The notes under the pieces are model-generated. The model saw nothing but the letters and a program-made list of their open reading frames with translations, was not told the DNA's origin and searched no databases. From contig NZ_CP024768.1 of assembly GCF_011395035.1 (NCBI RefSeq), positions 924,854 to 988,853 of the forward strand: a stretch of DNA of 64,000 nucleotides, given 5' to 3'. Below are positions 56,777 to 64,000 of this stretch, piece by piece. Positions within the stretch are counted from its first letter, which is position 1. Each line of letters starts with the position of its first letter. Both the position numbers and the translations under genes were made by a program. Source of the DNA: Pantoea cypripedii. Lineage in GTDB: Bacteria; Pseudomonadota; Gammaproteobacteria; Enterobacterales; Enterobacteriaceae.

Positions 56777-57880
56777 ATGACCGACGAACGCTATATGGCG
56801 CGCGCGCTGGAACTGGCGCGTCGCGGCCGTTTTACTACCACGCCGAACCCTAATGTCGGCTGTGTGATTGTGCGAGATGGCGAGATTGTCGGTGAAGGCT
56901 GGCATCAGCGTGCCGGAGAACCCCATGCGGAAGTTCATGCGCTGCGGATGGCCGGTGACAAAGCCCGGGGCGCTATCGCCTACGTCACTCTCGAACCCTG
57001 TAGCCATCATGGCCGCACGCCGCCTTGTTGTGATGCATTGATAGCCGCCGGTGTCAGCCGCGTGGTGGCAGCGATGCAGGATCCTAATCCGCAGGTGGCG
57101 GGTCGTGGCCTTTACCGTTTGCAACAGGCAGGCATTGAGGTGAGCCACGGTTTGATGATGAATGAGGCTGAAGCGCTCAATCGTGGCTTCCTGAAACGCA
57201 TGCGTACCGGATTTCCGTGGATCCAGCTCAAGCTGGGTTCCTCACTGGATGGCCGCACCGCGATGGCGAGTGGCGAAAGCCAGTGGATCACTTCTGCGGC
57301 GGCAAGGCGCGATGTGCAACGTTTTCGTGCCCAGAGTTCGGCTATCCTTAGCACCAGCAGCACGGTGCTGGCGGATAACCCGTCGCTCACGGTGCGCTGG
57401 GGCGAACTGAATGACGAAGTACGCCAGCAACTCGATGAAAATCAGCTGCGTCAGCCGGTGCGGGTGGTGATCGACGGCCAGCAGCGTGTGACGCCGCACC
57501 ATAAACTGATTGACCAGCCTGGCGAAACCTGGCTGATGCGTAGCCAGGCGGATCAACAGGCCTGGCCGGAGAGCGTCAGTCAGATTGTCGTGCCTCAGCG
57601 TGAAAACCAGCTGGATTTGGTCGCCATGATGATGCTGCTCGGCCAGCGCCAGATTAACAACGTCTGGGTTGAAGCCGGTGCGTCACTTGCCGGTGCGCTG
57701 TTACAGGCCGGATTGGTGGACGAGCTGATTATTTATCTGGCACCGAAGCTGCTGGGTAACGCCGCGCGTGGCCTGTGTGAACTGCCGGGCCTGGAGCGTC
57801 TTACCGATGTTCCAGCCCTGAATTTTAGCGATGTGCGCCTGGTAGGCGAAGACCTGCGTCTGACCCTGACCCCGCGCTGA
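56777..57880 (+). CDS. ribD: Bifunctional riboflavin biosynthesis protein RibD
   Basis: A 367-residue enzyme with an N-terminal deaminase (HAEVHAL, then PCSHHGRTPPCCDALI as the zinc site) and a C-terminal reductase (from about 146; GSSLDGRTAM, WVEAGASLAGALL). It carries out the second and third steps of riboflavin synthesis from GTP. Same length as E. coli; ribD is likely cotranscribed with nrdR. Confidence 0.97.
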   Translation: MTDERYMARALELARRGRFTTTPNPNVGCVIVRDGEIVGEGWHQRAGEPHAEVHALRMAGDKARGAIAYVTLEPCSHHGRTPPCCDALIAAGVSRVVAAMQDPNPQVAGRGLYRLQQAGIEVSHGLMMNEAEALNRGFLKRMRTGFPWIQLKLGSSLDGRTAMASGESQWITSAAARRDVQRFRAQSSAILSTSSTVLADNPSLTVRWGELNDEVRQQLDENQLRQPVRVVIDGQQRVTPHHKLIDQPGETWLMRSQADQQAWPESVSQIVVPQRENQLDLVAMMMLLGQRQINNVWVEAGASLAGALLQAGLVDELIIYLAPKLLGNAARGLCELPGLERLTDVPALNFSDVRLVGEDLRLTLTPR

Positions 57881-57954
57881 AAAGCCTGAGCGCGTCGCCA
57901 AAGAGTATGATAGAATCCGCCCCCTTCTGCGGGGCTTAACTCCGAAGGATATGT

Positions 57955-58425
57955 ATGAAAGTTATCGAAGCTCCTGTTGCCACGCCTGATGCTAGCATCG
58001 CCATCGTAATTGCGCGTTTTAACAACTTCATCAATGACAGCCTGCTGGACGGCGCGGTTGATGCGCTGAAACGTATCGGCCAGGTGAAAGACGAAAACAT
58101 CACCATTGTCTGGGTACCAGGTGCTTATGAACTGCCACTGGCTGCGCGTGCGCTGGCTAAAACCGGTAAACATGACGCCATCGTGGCGCTGGGTACCGTG
58201 ATCCGTGGTGGTACTGCACACTTTGAATATGTGGCCGGTGAAGCCAGCTCAGGTATTGCCAACGTGGCAATGACCAGCGATATCCCGGTGACCTTTGGCG
58301 TGCTGACCACGGAAAACATCGAGCAGGCGATTGAACGCGCCGGCACGAAAGCGGGTAACAAAGGTGCCGAAGCGGCCCTGACTGCACTCGAAATGATTAA
58401 CGTATTGAAAGCCATCAACGCCTGA
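57955..58425 (+). CDS. ribE: 6,7-dimethyl-8-ribityllumazine synthase
   Basis: A 156-residue lumazine synthase (also called RibH) that condenses the RibD and RibB products. Full-length match to E. coli: IVIARFNNFINDSLLDGAVDAL, WVPGAYELPLAARAL, GTVIRGGTAHFEYV and the catalytic-loop GVLTTENIEQAIERAGTKAGNKG. A likely promoter -10 (TATGAT) occurs at about 57907 in the 74-bp spacer. nusB follows 19 bp later. Confidence 0.98.
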   Translation: MKVIEAPVATPDASIAIVIARFNNFINDSLLDGAVDALKRIGQVKDENITIVWVPGAYELPLAARALAKTGKHDAIVALGTVIRGGTAHFEYVAGEASSGIANVAMTSDIPVTFGVLTTENIEQAIERAGTKAGNKGAEAALTALEMINVLKAINA

Positions 58426-58444
58426 TTTTTGTAAGGGGAATTTT

Positions 58445-58864
58445 GTGAAACCTGCTGCTCGTCGTCGCGCCCGTGAGTGCGCTGTTCAGGCGCTTTACTC
58501 CTGGCAGTTGTCCAACAACGACATTGCCGATGTGGAATACCAGTTTCTGGCGGAACAAGACGTCAAAGACGTCGATATTAGCTACTTCCGCGAACTGCTG
58601 TCCGGTGTGGCGACCAACAGCGCGTACCTGGATGGTTTGATGAAACCTTACCTGTCGCGTCAGCTGGAAGAGCTGGGCCAGGTCGAGAAAGCCATCCTGC
58701 GTATTTCGCTGTATGAGCTGAGCAAGCGTGCTGATGTGCCGTACAAAGTGGCCATCAACGAGGGTATCGAGCTGGCGAAAGTATTCGGCGCAGAAGACAG
58801 CCATAAATTTGTCAACGGTGTGCTGGATAAAGCCGCTCCGCAAATCAGACCTAACAGAAAATAG
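58445..58864 (+). CDS. nusB: Transcription antitermination factor NusB
   Basis: A 139-residue all-helical protein that binds boxA RNA with S10 in rRNA and phage antitermination. Conserved: RRRARECAVQALYSWQLS, EKAILRISLYELS, VPYKVAINEGIELAKVFGAEDSHKFVNGVLDK. GTG start, as in other enterobacteria. A terminator lies after it, before thiL. Confidence 0.98.
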   Translation: MKPAARRRARECAVQALYSWQLSNNDIADVEYQFLAEQDVKDVDISYFRELLSGVATNSAYLDGLMKPYLSRQLEELGQVEKAILRISLYELSKRADVPYKVAINEGIELAKVFGAEDSHKFVNGVLDKAAPQIRPNRK

Positions 58865-58870
58865 TGCAAG

Positions 58871-58894
58871 AGGCCGGTTCCCCGGCCTTTTTTC
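58871..58894 (+). terminator. nusB terminator
   Basis: Stem AGGCCGG/CCGGCCT with a TTCC loop, then six T residues, 15 bp before thiL. Confidence 0.88.
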
Positions 58895-58908
58895 ATTGAG
58901 ACCTGACT

Positions 58909-59886
58909 ATGTCCTGTGGTGAATTCGAACTGATCGCACGTTATTTTAACCGCGTCACCAGCTCCCGCCGCGATGTGGAGAAGGGGATTGGTGATGACTG
59001 CGCGTTACTTAACGTGCCAGAAAAACAAACGTTGGCTATCAGCACCGACACGCTGGTGGCGGGCGTGCATTTCCTGCGTGATATCCATCCAGCCGATTTG
59101 GGCTACAAAGCCGTTGCGGTAAACCTGAGCGATCTGGCGGCGATGGGGGCCGATCCGGCATGGTTGACGCTGGCGCTGACGCTGCCGGAAGTCAACGAAA
59201 GCTGGCTGGCGGCGTTCAGCGATAGCCTGTTCGAACTGCTTGATTACTACGATATGCAGCTGATTGGCGGTGATACCACCCGTGGCCCGTTAAGTATGAC
59301 GCTGGGTATTCACGGTCTGGTACCGGTGGGCCGCGCGCTGAAACGCTCCGGTGCGAAGCCTGGTGACTGGATTTTTGTCACCGGAACGCTGGGCGATAGT
59401 GCAGCAGGGCTGGCGCTGTTGCAGCATCGCCATCGTCTGTCTGATCCGGCGGTGCATGAAGCCCTGATTAAACGCCATCTGCGCCCGATGCCGCGCGTGT
59501 TGCAGGGGCAGGCGCTACGCAATCTGGCCACCTCGGCCATTGATGTGTCGGACGGCTTGCTCGCCGATCTCGGCCATATCCTGCAAGCCAGCCGCGTGGG
59601 TGCACGGCTCAATCTGGATGCATTGCCGCTCTCGGCGGCGCTACGTGACCATTTTGAACTGCCGCAGGTGCAGCGCTGGGCGCTCACTGGCGGTGAAGAC
59701 TACGAACTGTGCTTTACCGTGCCGGAAGTGAATCGTGGTGCGCTGGATGTGGCACTGGGCCATCTCGGTGTCCCCTATACCTGCATTGGGCAGATAGCGC
59801 CGGAAGCGGATGGGCTCACGTTGCTGGAAAATGGCAAACCGGTGAGCTTCAATCACAAAGGATTTGATCACTTTGACGTTAAATAA
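58909..59886 (+). CDS. thiL: Thiamine-monophosphate kinase
   Basis: A 325-residue kinase making the cofactor thiamine diphosphate from thiamine monophosphate. Signature parts: GDDCALLNVPEKQTLAISTDTLVAGVHF, NLSDLAAMGADPAWLTLALTLPE, IGGDTTRG, IDVSDGLLADLGHI and LTGGEDYELCFTVP. Length equals E. coli ThiL. Overlaps the start of pgpA by about 14 bp. Confidence 0.97.
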   Translation: MSCGEFELIARYFNRVTSSRRDVEKGIGDDCALLNVPEKQTLAISTDTLVAGVHFLRDIHPADLGYKAVAVNLSDLAAMGADPAWLTLALTLPEVNESWLAAFSDSLFELLDYYDMQLIGGDTTRGPLSMTLGIHGLVPVGRALKRSGAKPGDWIFVTGTLGDSAAGLALLQHRHRLSDPAVHEALIKRHLRPMPRVLQGQALRNLATSAIDVSDGLLADLGHILQASRVGARLNLDALPLSAALRDHFELPQVQRWALTGGEDYELCFTVPEVNRGALDVALGHLGVPYTCIGQIAPEADGLTLLENGKPVSFNHKGFDHFDVK

Positions 59887-60367
59887 AGATGTGGCGAAAG
59901 GCCGCCTGCGTATGTCCAATCCGTGGCATCTGCTGGCGACCGGATTTGGCAGTGGCCTCAGTCCGGTGGTGCCTGGCACCATGGGATCGCTGGCGGCGAT
60001 CCCTTTCTGGTGGCTGATGACTTTTTTGCCGCTGCAAATCTACTCCCTGGTGGTGCTGATCGGCATCAGCGTGGGCGTGTATTTGTGTCATCGTACCGCC
60101 AAAGATATGGGGGTTCATGACCACGGCAGCATCGTCTGGGACGAGTTTATCGGCATGTGGATCACCCTGATGGCGATACCGATGATGAGCTGGCAGTGGG
60201 TGCTGGCGGGCTTTGTCATTTTCCGCATTCTGGATATGTGGAAGCCCTGGCCGATCCGCTGGTTCGATCAGAATGTGCATGGCGGCATGGGGATTATGGT
60301 CGACGACATTATCGCCGGGGTCATTTCCGCGGCGATTTTGTACGGGTTAGGGCATGCGATGGCTTAA
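59873..60367 (+). CDS. pgpA: Phosphatidylglycerophosphatase A
   Basis: A 164-residue inner-membrane phosphatase that makes phosphatidylglycerol from its phosphate. Conserved: SNPWHLLATGFGSGLSPVVPGTMGSLAAIPFWW, HDHGSIVWDEFIGMW and RILDMWKPWPIRWFDQNVHGGMGIMVDDI. The start is uncertain: TTG 59873 (with AAAGGA 10 nt upstream) fits best with the E. coli N-terminus, TTG 59864 and ATG 59913 are alternatives. The gene overlaps thiL and is translationally coupled. Confidence 0.93.
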   Translation: MTLNKDVAKGRLRMSNPWHLLATGFGSGLSPVVPGTMGSLAAIPFWWLMTFLPLQIYSLVVLIGISVGVYLCHRTAKDMGVHDHGSIVWDEFIGMWITLMAIPMMSWQWVLAGFVIFRILDMWKPWPIRWFDQNVHGGMGIMVDDIIAGVISAAILYGLGHAMA

Positions 60368-60368
60368 G

Positions 60369-61343
60369 CTATTCGAACCCCACCACCGGATGCGGTTGAT
60401 ACACGGTCTCCAGTTCGGCCACATCGGTTGAACTCAGTTCCACATCCACCGCTTTCACCAGTTCATCGAACTGCTCGGCGCGTGACGCACCGATAATCGG
60501 CGCAGTCACTGCCGGTTTATGTAACAGCCACGCCAGCGCGACCTGAGCACGCGTCACGCCTTTATCGGCGGCGATGGTGGCAAGACGCTCGGCGATGGCG
60601 GCATCATTCTCTTCGGTGCTGCTGTAGAGTTTTGCCATCACATTATCCGAAACGGAACGTGCGGTGGTTTCGCCCCACGGGCGTGTCAGTTTGCCCCGCG
60701 CCAGTGGGCTCCAGGGGAGTACCGCAATACCCTCACGCAGGCAAAGTGGATGCATTTCGTTCTCTTCCTCGCGCTGAATCAGATTGTATTGATCCTGCAT
60801 GCTGACAAAACGCGCCCAGCCTTCCCGCGCCTGCAACTGGAGCGCCTGCTCAAATTGCGCCGCATGCATCGATGACGCACCGATATAACGCGCCTTACCT
60901 GCCTTAACCACGTCGTGCAACGCCTCCAGCGTCTCTTCAATCGGCGTGTCGTAATCCCAGCGGTGAATCTGCAGCAGGTCGACATACTCCATGCCGAGGC
61001 GTGTCAGGCTGTCATCAATCGATTGCAGAATATTTTTGCGTGATAACCCCTGCGACAGATTACTCAGTGGAAAGTAAACCTTAGTGGCGACAACAATATC
61101 TGCGCGGCGGGCAAAATCTTTCAGCGCCCGTCCGGCAATCTCTTCACTGCTGCCATCAGAATAGGAATTGGCGGTATCGAAAAAATTAATTCCGGCGTCC
61201 AGCGCTTGTTTTATCAGGGGGCGGCTACTTTCCTCCGGCAGCGTCCAGGCGTGATTACCACGCATTGGATCGCCAAAGGTCATGCAGCCTAAACACAGGC
61301 GCGAAACCTGTAAGTCGGTGTTACCTAAGGGGATGGTTTTCAT
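60369..61343 (-). CDS. yajO: Aldo/keto reductase YajO
   Basis: A 324-residue NADPH-dependent oxidoreductase. The catalytic tetrad is Asp-Tyr-Lys-His: FFDTANSYSDGSSEEIAGRALK (Asp and Tyr), VVATKVYFP (Lys) and LLQIHRWDYDTPIEET (His). E. coli YajO is reported to act also in making 1-deoxyxylulose 5-phosphate, and it lies next to dxs here as there. Ends 1 bp from the convergent pgpA stop. Confidence 0.94.
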   Translation of the reverse strand: MKTIPLGNTDLQVSRLCLGCMTFGDPMRGNHAWTLPEESSRPLIKQALDAGINFFDTANSYSDGSSEEIAGRALKDFARRADIVVATKVYFPLSNLSQGLSRKNILQSIDDSLTRLGMEYVDLLQIHRWDYDTPIEETLEALHDVVKAGKARYIGASSMHAAQFEQALQLQAREGWARFVSMQDQYNLIQREEENEMHPLCLREGIAVLPWSPLARGKLTRPWGETTARSVSDNVMAKLYSSTEENDAAIAERLATIAADKGVTRAQVALAWLLHKPAVTAPIIGASRAEQFDELVKAVDVELSSTDVAELETVYQPHPVVGFE

Positions 61344-61429
61344 GAAGGCTCCTGCTGCGATGCTTAAGGAAAAGCGATCCCTAAAGCATAGCAGCAGGTC
61401 CGCTCATCAGTCGATGAGCGGGGAGGGGA

Positions 61430-63295
61430 CTATTGTGCCAGCCAGGCGGCGATTTGCTGCTGGATACCGGCGGCATCCAGCTGATAATCATGACGGACTT
61501 CTTCCTGGGTACCCTGCGGGATGAACTCATCGGGCAGGCCGAGGTTCAGCACCGGGATACCCAGGCGTTTCGCCATCACAAACTCGTTCACGCCGCTGCC
61601 CGCGCCGCCCATGATCGCCCCTTCTTCAAGGGTGATCAGTGCGTCGTGGCTGCCTGCCAGCTCGGTGATCAGCGCTTCATCGAGCGGTTTAACAAAACGC
61701 ATATCCACCAGCGTGGCATTCAGCGCTTCTGCCGCCGCCGCCGCTTCCGGCAACAGTGTGCCGAAGTTGAGAATAGCCAGTTTTTCGCCCTGGCGTTTCA
61801 CCACGCCTTTACCCAGCGGCAGGCTCGCCAGCGGGTCCAGCGTTGCTCCGGTGCCGGTACCGCGCGGATAACGCACCGCGCTCGGGCCATCCTGATAATG
61901 GTAACCGGTGTACAGCATCAGGCGACATTCGTTCTCGTCGCTTGGTGTCATGATCACCATCCCAGGAATGCAACGCAGATACGCCAGATCAAACGCACCC
62001 TGGTGGGTTTGTCCATCCGCGCCCACGATTCCACCACGATCGATGGCAAACAGCACCGGCAGCTTCTGGATCGCCACATCGTGGATCACCTGATCATAGG
62101 CACGTTGCAGGAAGGTGGAGTAAATCGCCACAATCGGTTTGTAGCCGCCGATGGCCATCCCGGCAGCGAAGGTTACCGCGTGCTGTTCCGCAATCGCCAC
62201 GTCGAAGTATTGCTGCGGGTAGTCACGGGAAAAACCGACCATGCCGGAGCCTTCACGCATCGCCGGGGTGATCGCCATCAAACGGGCGTCATCCGCCGCC
62301 ATCTCACACAGCCAGCTGCCAAACACTTTGGAGTAGCTCGGCAAACCACCGGCGCTTTTCGGCAGTGAACCGCTGGCGGGATCAAATTTGGGGACTGCGT
62401 GCCAGGTGATCGGATCTTCTTCCGCCGGGGCGTAGCCTTTGCCTTTTTTCGTCATGATGTGCAGGAACTGCGGGCCTTTCAGGTCGCGCATATTCTTCAG
62501 CGTACTGACCAGCGCCAGCACATCGTGACCGTCTACCGGGCCGATGTAGTTAAAACCGAGTTCTTCAAACAGCGTACCCGGTACCACCATGCCTTTCAGA
62601 TGTTCTTCGGTCCGTTTGACCAGTTCTTTGATCGGCGGCAGGTTGTCCAGCACCCGTTTGCCGCCTTCGCGCAGGCGGGAATAGGTTTTACCGGACAGAA
62701 TCTGCGCCAGACGGTTGTTCAGCGCCCCCACGTTCTCGGAGATCGACATCTCGTTGTCGTTGAGGATCACCAGCATATCCGGCTTGATGTCGCCGGCGTG
62801 GTTCATGGCTTCAAACGCCATGCCCGCGGTGATCGCACCATCGCCAATGATCGCCGCAGTGCGGCGGCCTTTGCCTTCACGCTCGGCAGCGGCGGCCATA
62901 CCGAGGGCAGCGCTGATGGAGGTGGAGGAGTGACCGACGCTCAGTACGTCGTATTCACTTTCTCCGCGCCACGGAAAGGGATGCAGACCATTTTTCTGCC
63001 GGATGGTGCCGATGCGATCGCGGCGTCCGGTCAGAATTTTATGTGGGTAAGCCTGATGGCCGACGTCCCACACCAGATGGTCAAACGGGGTGTTATAAAC
63101 ATAATGCAGCGCCACTGTTAGCTCGACGACGCCCAGACCCGAAGCGAAGTGACCACTGGAGCGGCTGACGCTGTCCAGCAGATACTGACGCAGCTCGTCA
63201 CACAAAGCCGGAAGCTTCTCTTTTGGCAGTAAACGTAATTCCTGTACCGTGCCTGCCAGCGCCAGTGTCGGGTATTTTGCAATATCAAAACTCAT
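61430..63295 (-). CDS. dxs: 1-deoxy-D-xylulose-5-phosphate synthase
   Basis: A 621-residue thiamine diphosphate enzyme that condenses pyruvate and glyceraldehyde 3-phosphate, the first step of the non-mevalonate isoprenoid pathway. The start MSFDIAKYPTLAL matches E. coli Dxs exactly, so 63295 is preferred to a frame opening at 63331. Functional motifs: SRSSGHFASGLG with the catalytic His, GDGAITAGMAFEAMNH for the cofactor, VAIAEQHAVTFAAG with Glu, and DRGGIVGADGQTHQG. Complete. Follows ispA by 19 bp in the ispA-dxs operon. Confidence 0.98.
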   Translation of the reverse strand: MSFDIAKYPTLALAGTVQELRLLPKEKLPALCDELRQYLLDSVSRSSGHFASGLGVVELTVALHYVYNTPFDHLVWDVGHQAYPHKILTGRRDRIGTIRQKNGLHPFPWRGESEYDVLSVGHSSTSISAALGMAAAAEREGKGRRTAAIIGDGAITAGMAFEAMNHAGDIKPDMLVILNDNEMSISENVGALNNRLAQILSGKTYSRLREGGKRVLDNLPPIKELVKRTEEHLKGMVVPGTLFEELGFNYIGPVDGHDVLALVSTLKNMRDLKGPQFLHIMTKKGKGYAPAEEDPITWHAVPKFDPASGSLPKSAGGLPSYSKVFGSWLCEMAADDARLMAITPAMREGSGMVGFSRDYPQQYFDVAIAEQHAVTFAAGMAIGGYKPIVAIYSTFLQRAYDQVIHDVAIQKLPVLFAIDRGGIVGADGQTHQGAFDLAYLRCIPGMVIMTPSDENECRLMLYTGYHYQDGPSAVRYPRGTGTGATLDPLASLPLGKGVVKRQGEKLAILNFGTLLPEAAAAAEALNATLVDMRFVKPLDEALITELAGSHDALITLEEGAIMGGAGSGVNEFVMAKRLGIPVLNLGLPDEFIPQGTQEEVRHDYQLDAAGIQQQIAAWLAQ

Positions 63296-63314
63296 CAGAG
63301 ACTCATTATGAAAG

Positions 63315-64000
63315 TTATTTATCGCGTTCAATTATGAAGCTAGCCAGCGCTTGTAATGCTGTGGTGTTGAAAGATTGCGCGGCCAGAATATCCAGCGCGC
63401 CCAGCGCCTCCTGATAGAGGTCCCAGGCTTTTTGACGGGCATTATCCAGCCCCATCAGCGCCGGATAGGTGCTCTTGCCCAGTGCCTCGTCGGCACCCTG
63501 GGTTTTCCCCAGAACGGCGGTATCGCCCACTACATCCAGAATGTCATCCTGGACCTGAAACGCCAGCCCGACAGCATTAGCATACACGTCCAGCACTGGC
63601 AGGGCAGCGCGGCCTTGTTCACCTGCCGTCAGTGCGCCAAGGCGGACTGCGGCGCGAATCAGTGCGCCGGTTTTATGGCGGTGGATCTGCTCCAGTTTCG
63701 CCAGGTCAATGTTTTTGCCTTCAGCGGCAAGATCCAACGCCTGTCCACCGCACATCCCCGCTGCACCACTGGCCTGCGCCAGCTCCGAGATCATGCTAAT
63801 ACGGGCTTCTGCACTGACGCCAGGCATTGGCTGGTCAGCCAGAATTGAAAACGCCAGGGTTTGCAGGGCATCACCAGCGAGAATCGCCGTGTCTTCACCA
63901 TATTTAATATGGCAGGTTGGCTGCCCGCGGCGCAATGCATCGTCATCCATCGCAGGCAGATCGTCATGAATTAAAGAGTAAGCATGGATACATTCAACCG
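63315..64000 (-). CDS. ispA: Farnesyl diphosphate synthase, 5' end cut by the window edge
   Basis: About 228 C-terminal codons of a trans-prenyltransferase that makes farnesyl diphosphate from isopentenyl and dimethylallyl or geranyl diphosphates. Visible motifs are the first Asp-rich DDLPAMDDD (preceded by IHAYSLIH), GDALQTLAFSIL, KTGALIRAAVRLGA and the second Asp-rich FQVQDDILDVVGD. The gene continues past base 64000; a frame opening at the internal Met 63950 is not the true start. dxs follows after 19 bp, as in E. coli. Confidence 0.96.
   Translation of the reverse strand, partial: VECIHAYSLIHDDLPAMDDDALRRGQPTCHIKYGEDTAILAGDALQTLAFSILADQPMPGVSAEARISMISELAQASGAAGMCGGQALDLAAEGKNIDLAKLEQIHRHKTGALIRAAVRLGALTAGEQGRAALPVLDVYANAVGLAFQVQDDILDVVGDTAVLGKTQGADEALGKSTYPALMGLDNARQKAWDLYQEALGALDILAAQSFNTTALQALASFIIERDK

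Noticed and set aside
1..64000. CRISPR arrays, tRNAs, insertion sequences or prophage genes
   Set aside because: No regularly spaced direct repeats, tRNA-like cloverleafs, transposase or phage genes were seen; the only repeats are REP-like and ERIC elements.

Overview
The window is chromosomal DNA of an enterobacterium, most likely an Erwiniaceae member close to Pantoea. This rests on GC-rich coding, E. coli-like proteins throughout, and gene order that follows the E. coli lac to ispA segment (iraP-psiF-proC-yaiI-aroL-yaiA-aroM-ppnP-rdgC/mak-sbcCD-phoBR-brnQ-proY-acpH-queA-tgt-yajC-secDF-yajI-nrdR-ribDE-nusB-thiL-pgpA-yajO-dxs-ispA). Genes absent relative to E. coli, or added, point to a plant/environment-associated relative: phoA, malZ, lacI and lacY are missing from the expected places. 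I see no tRNA, rRNA, CRISPR array, prophage or insertion sequence.

Layout. 1-9.3 kb is accessory: a cut membrane protein, a CHASE4-PAS-GGDEF-EAL c-di-GMP enzyme, a 21-residue membrane peptide, an I78-type inhibitor lipoprotein, a YmgB/AriR-like protein, mdtG, a lone lacZ with a well preserved lac-type operator, and a Gly-rich lipoprotein. 9.3-20 kb is the iraP-to-ppnP core, interrupted by a Rieske/FAD reductase, a DUF2076 gene and an IclR-OPT transporter-DUF1177 block joined to aroM. 20-21.5 kb is an AT-rich orphan gene. 21.7-30.2 kb has mak, rdgC, an ethanolamine-type permease with a kinase and an AraC regulator, a TolA-C-like lipoprotein, and a three-lipoprotein CsgG/DUF4810/DUF799-like operon. 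30.3-39.7 kb has sbcDC, a second orphan gene, phoBR and a PstS-like protein. 39.7-49.4 kb has a MetE-C-like methyltransferase behind apparent MetR and MetJ sites, brnQ, proY, an acyltransferase, and a phytase/inositol monophosphatase pair. From 49.5 kb to the end is conserved tRNA-modification, Sec, riboflavin and isoprenoid housekeeping.

Themes. Phosphate recurs: phoBR with a clear Pho box, a PstS-like protein, psiF, and a phytase operon able in principle to take phytate to inositol. Nutrient scavenging is another theme (lacZ, OPT transporter, ethanolamine uptake, BrnQ, ProY). Nine intergenic loci carry one REP-like palindrome family and one spacer carries an ERIC element. The least explained content is the two orphan proteins (20207-21532, 35407-36336), the OPT-DUF1177-AroM block, and several operator-like palindromes whose regulators are not in the window.
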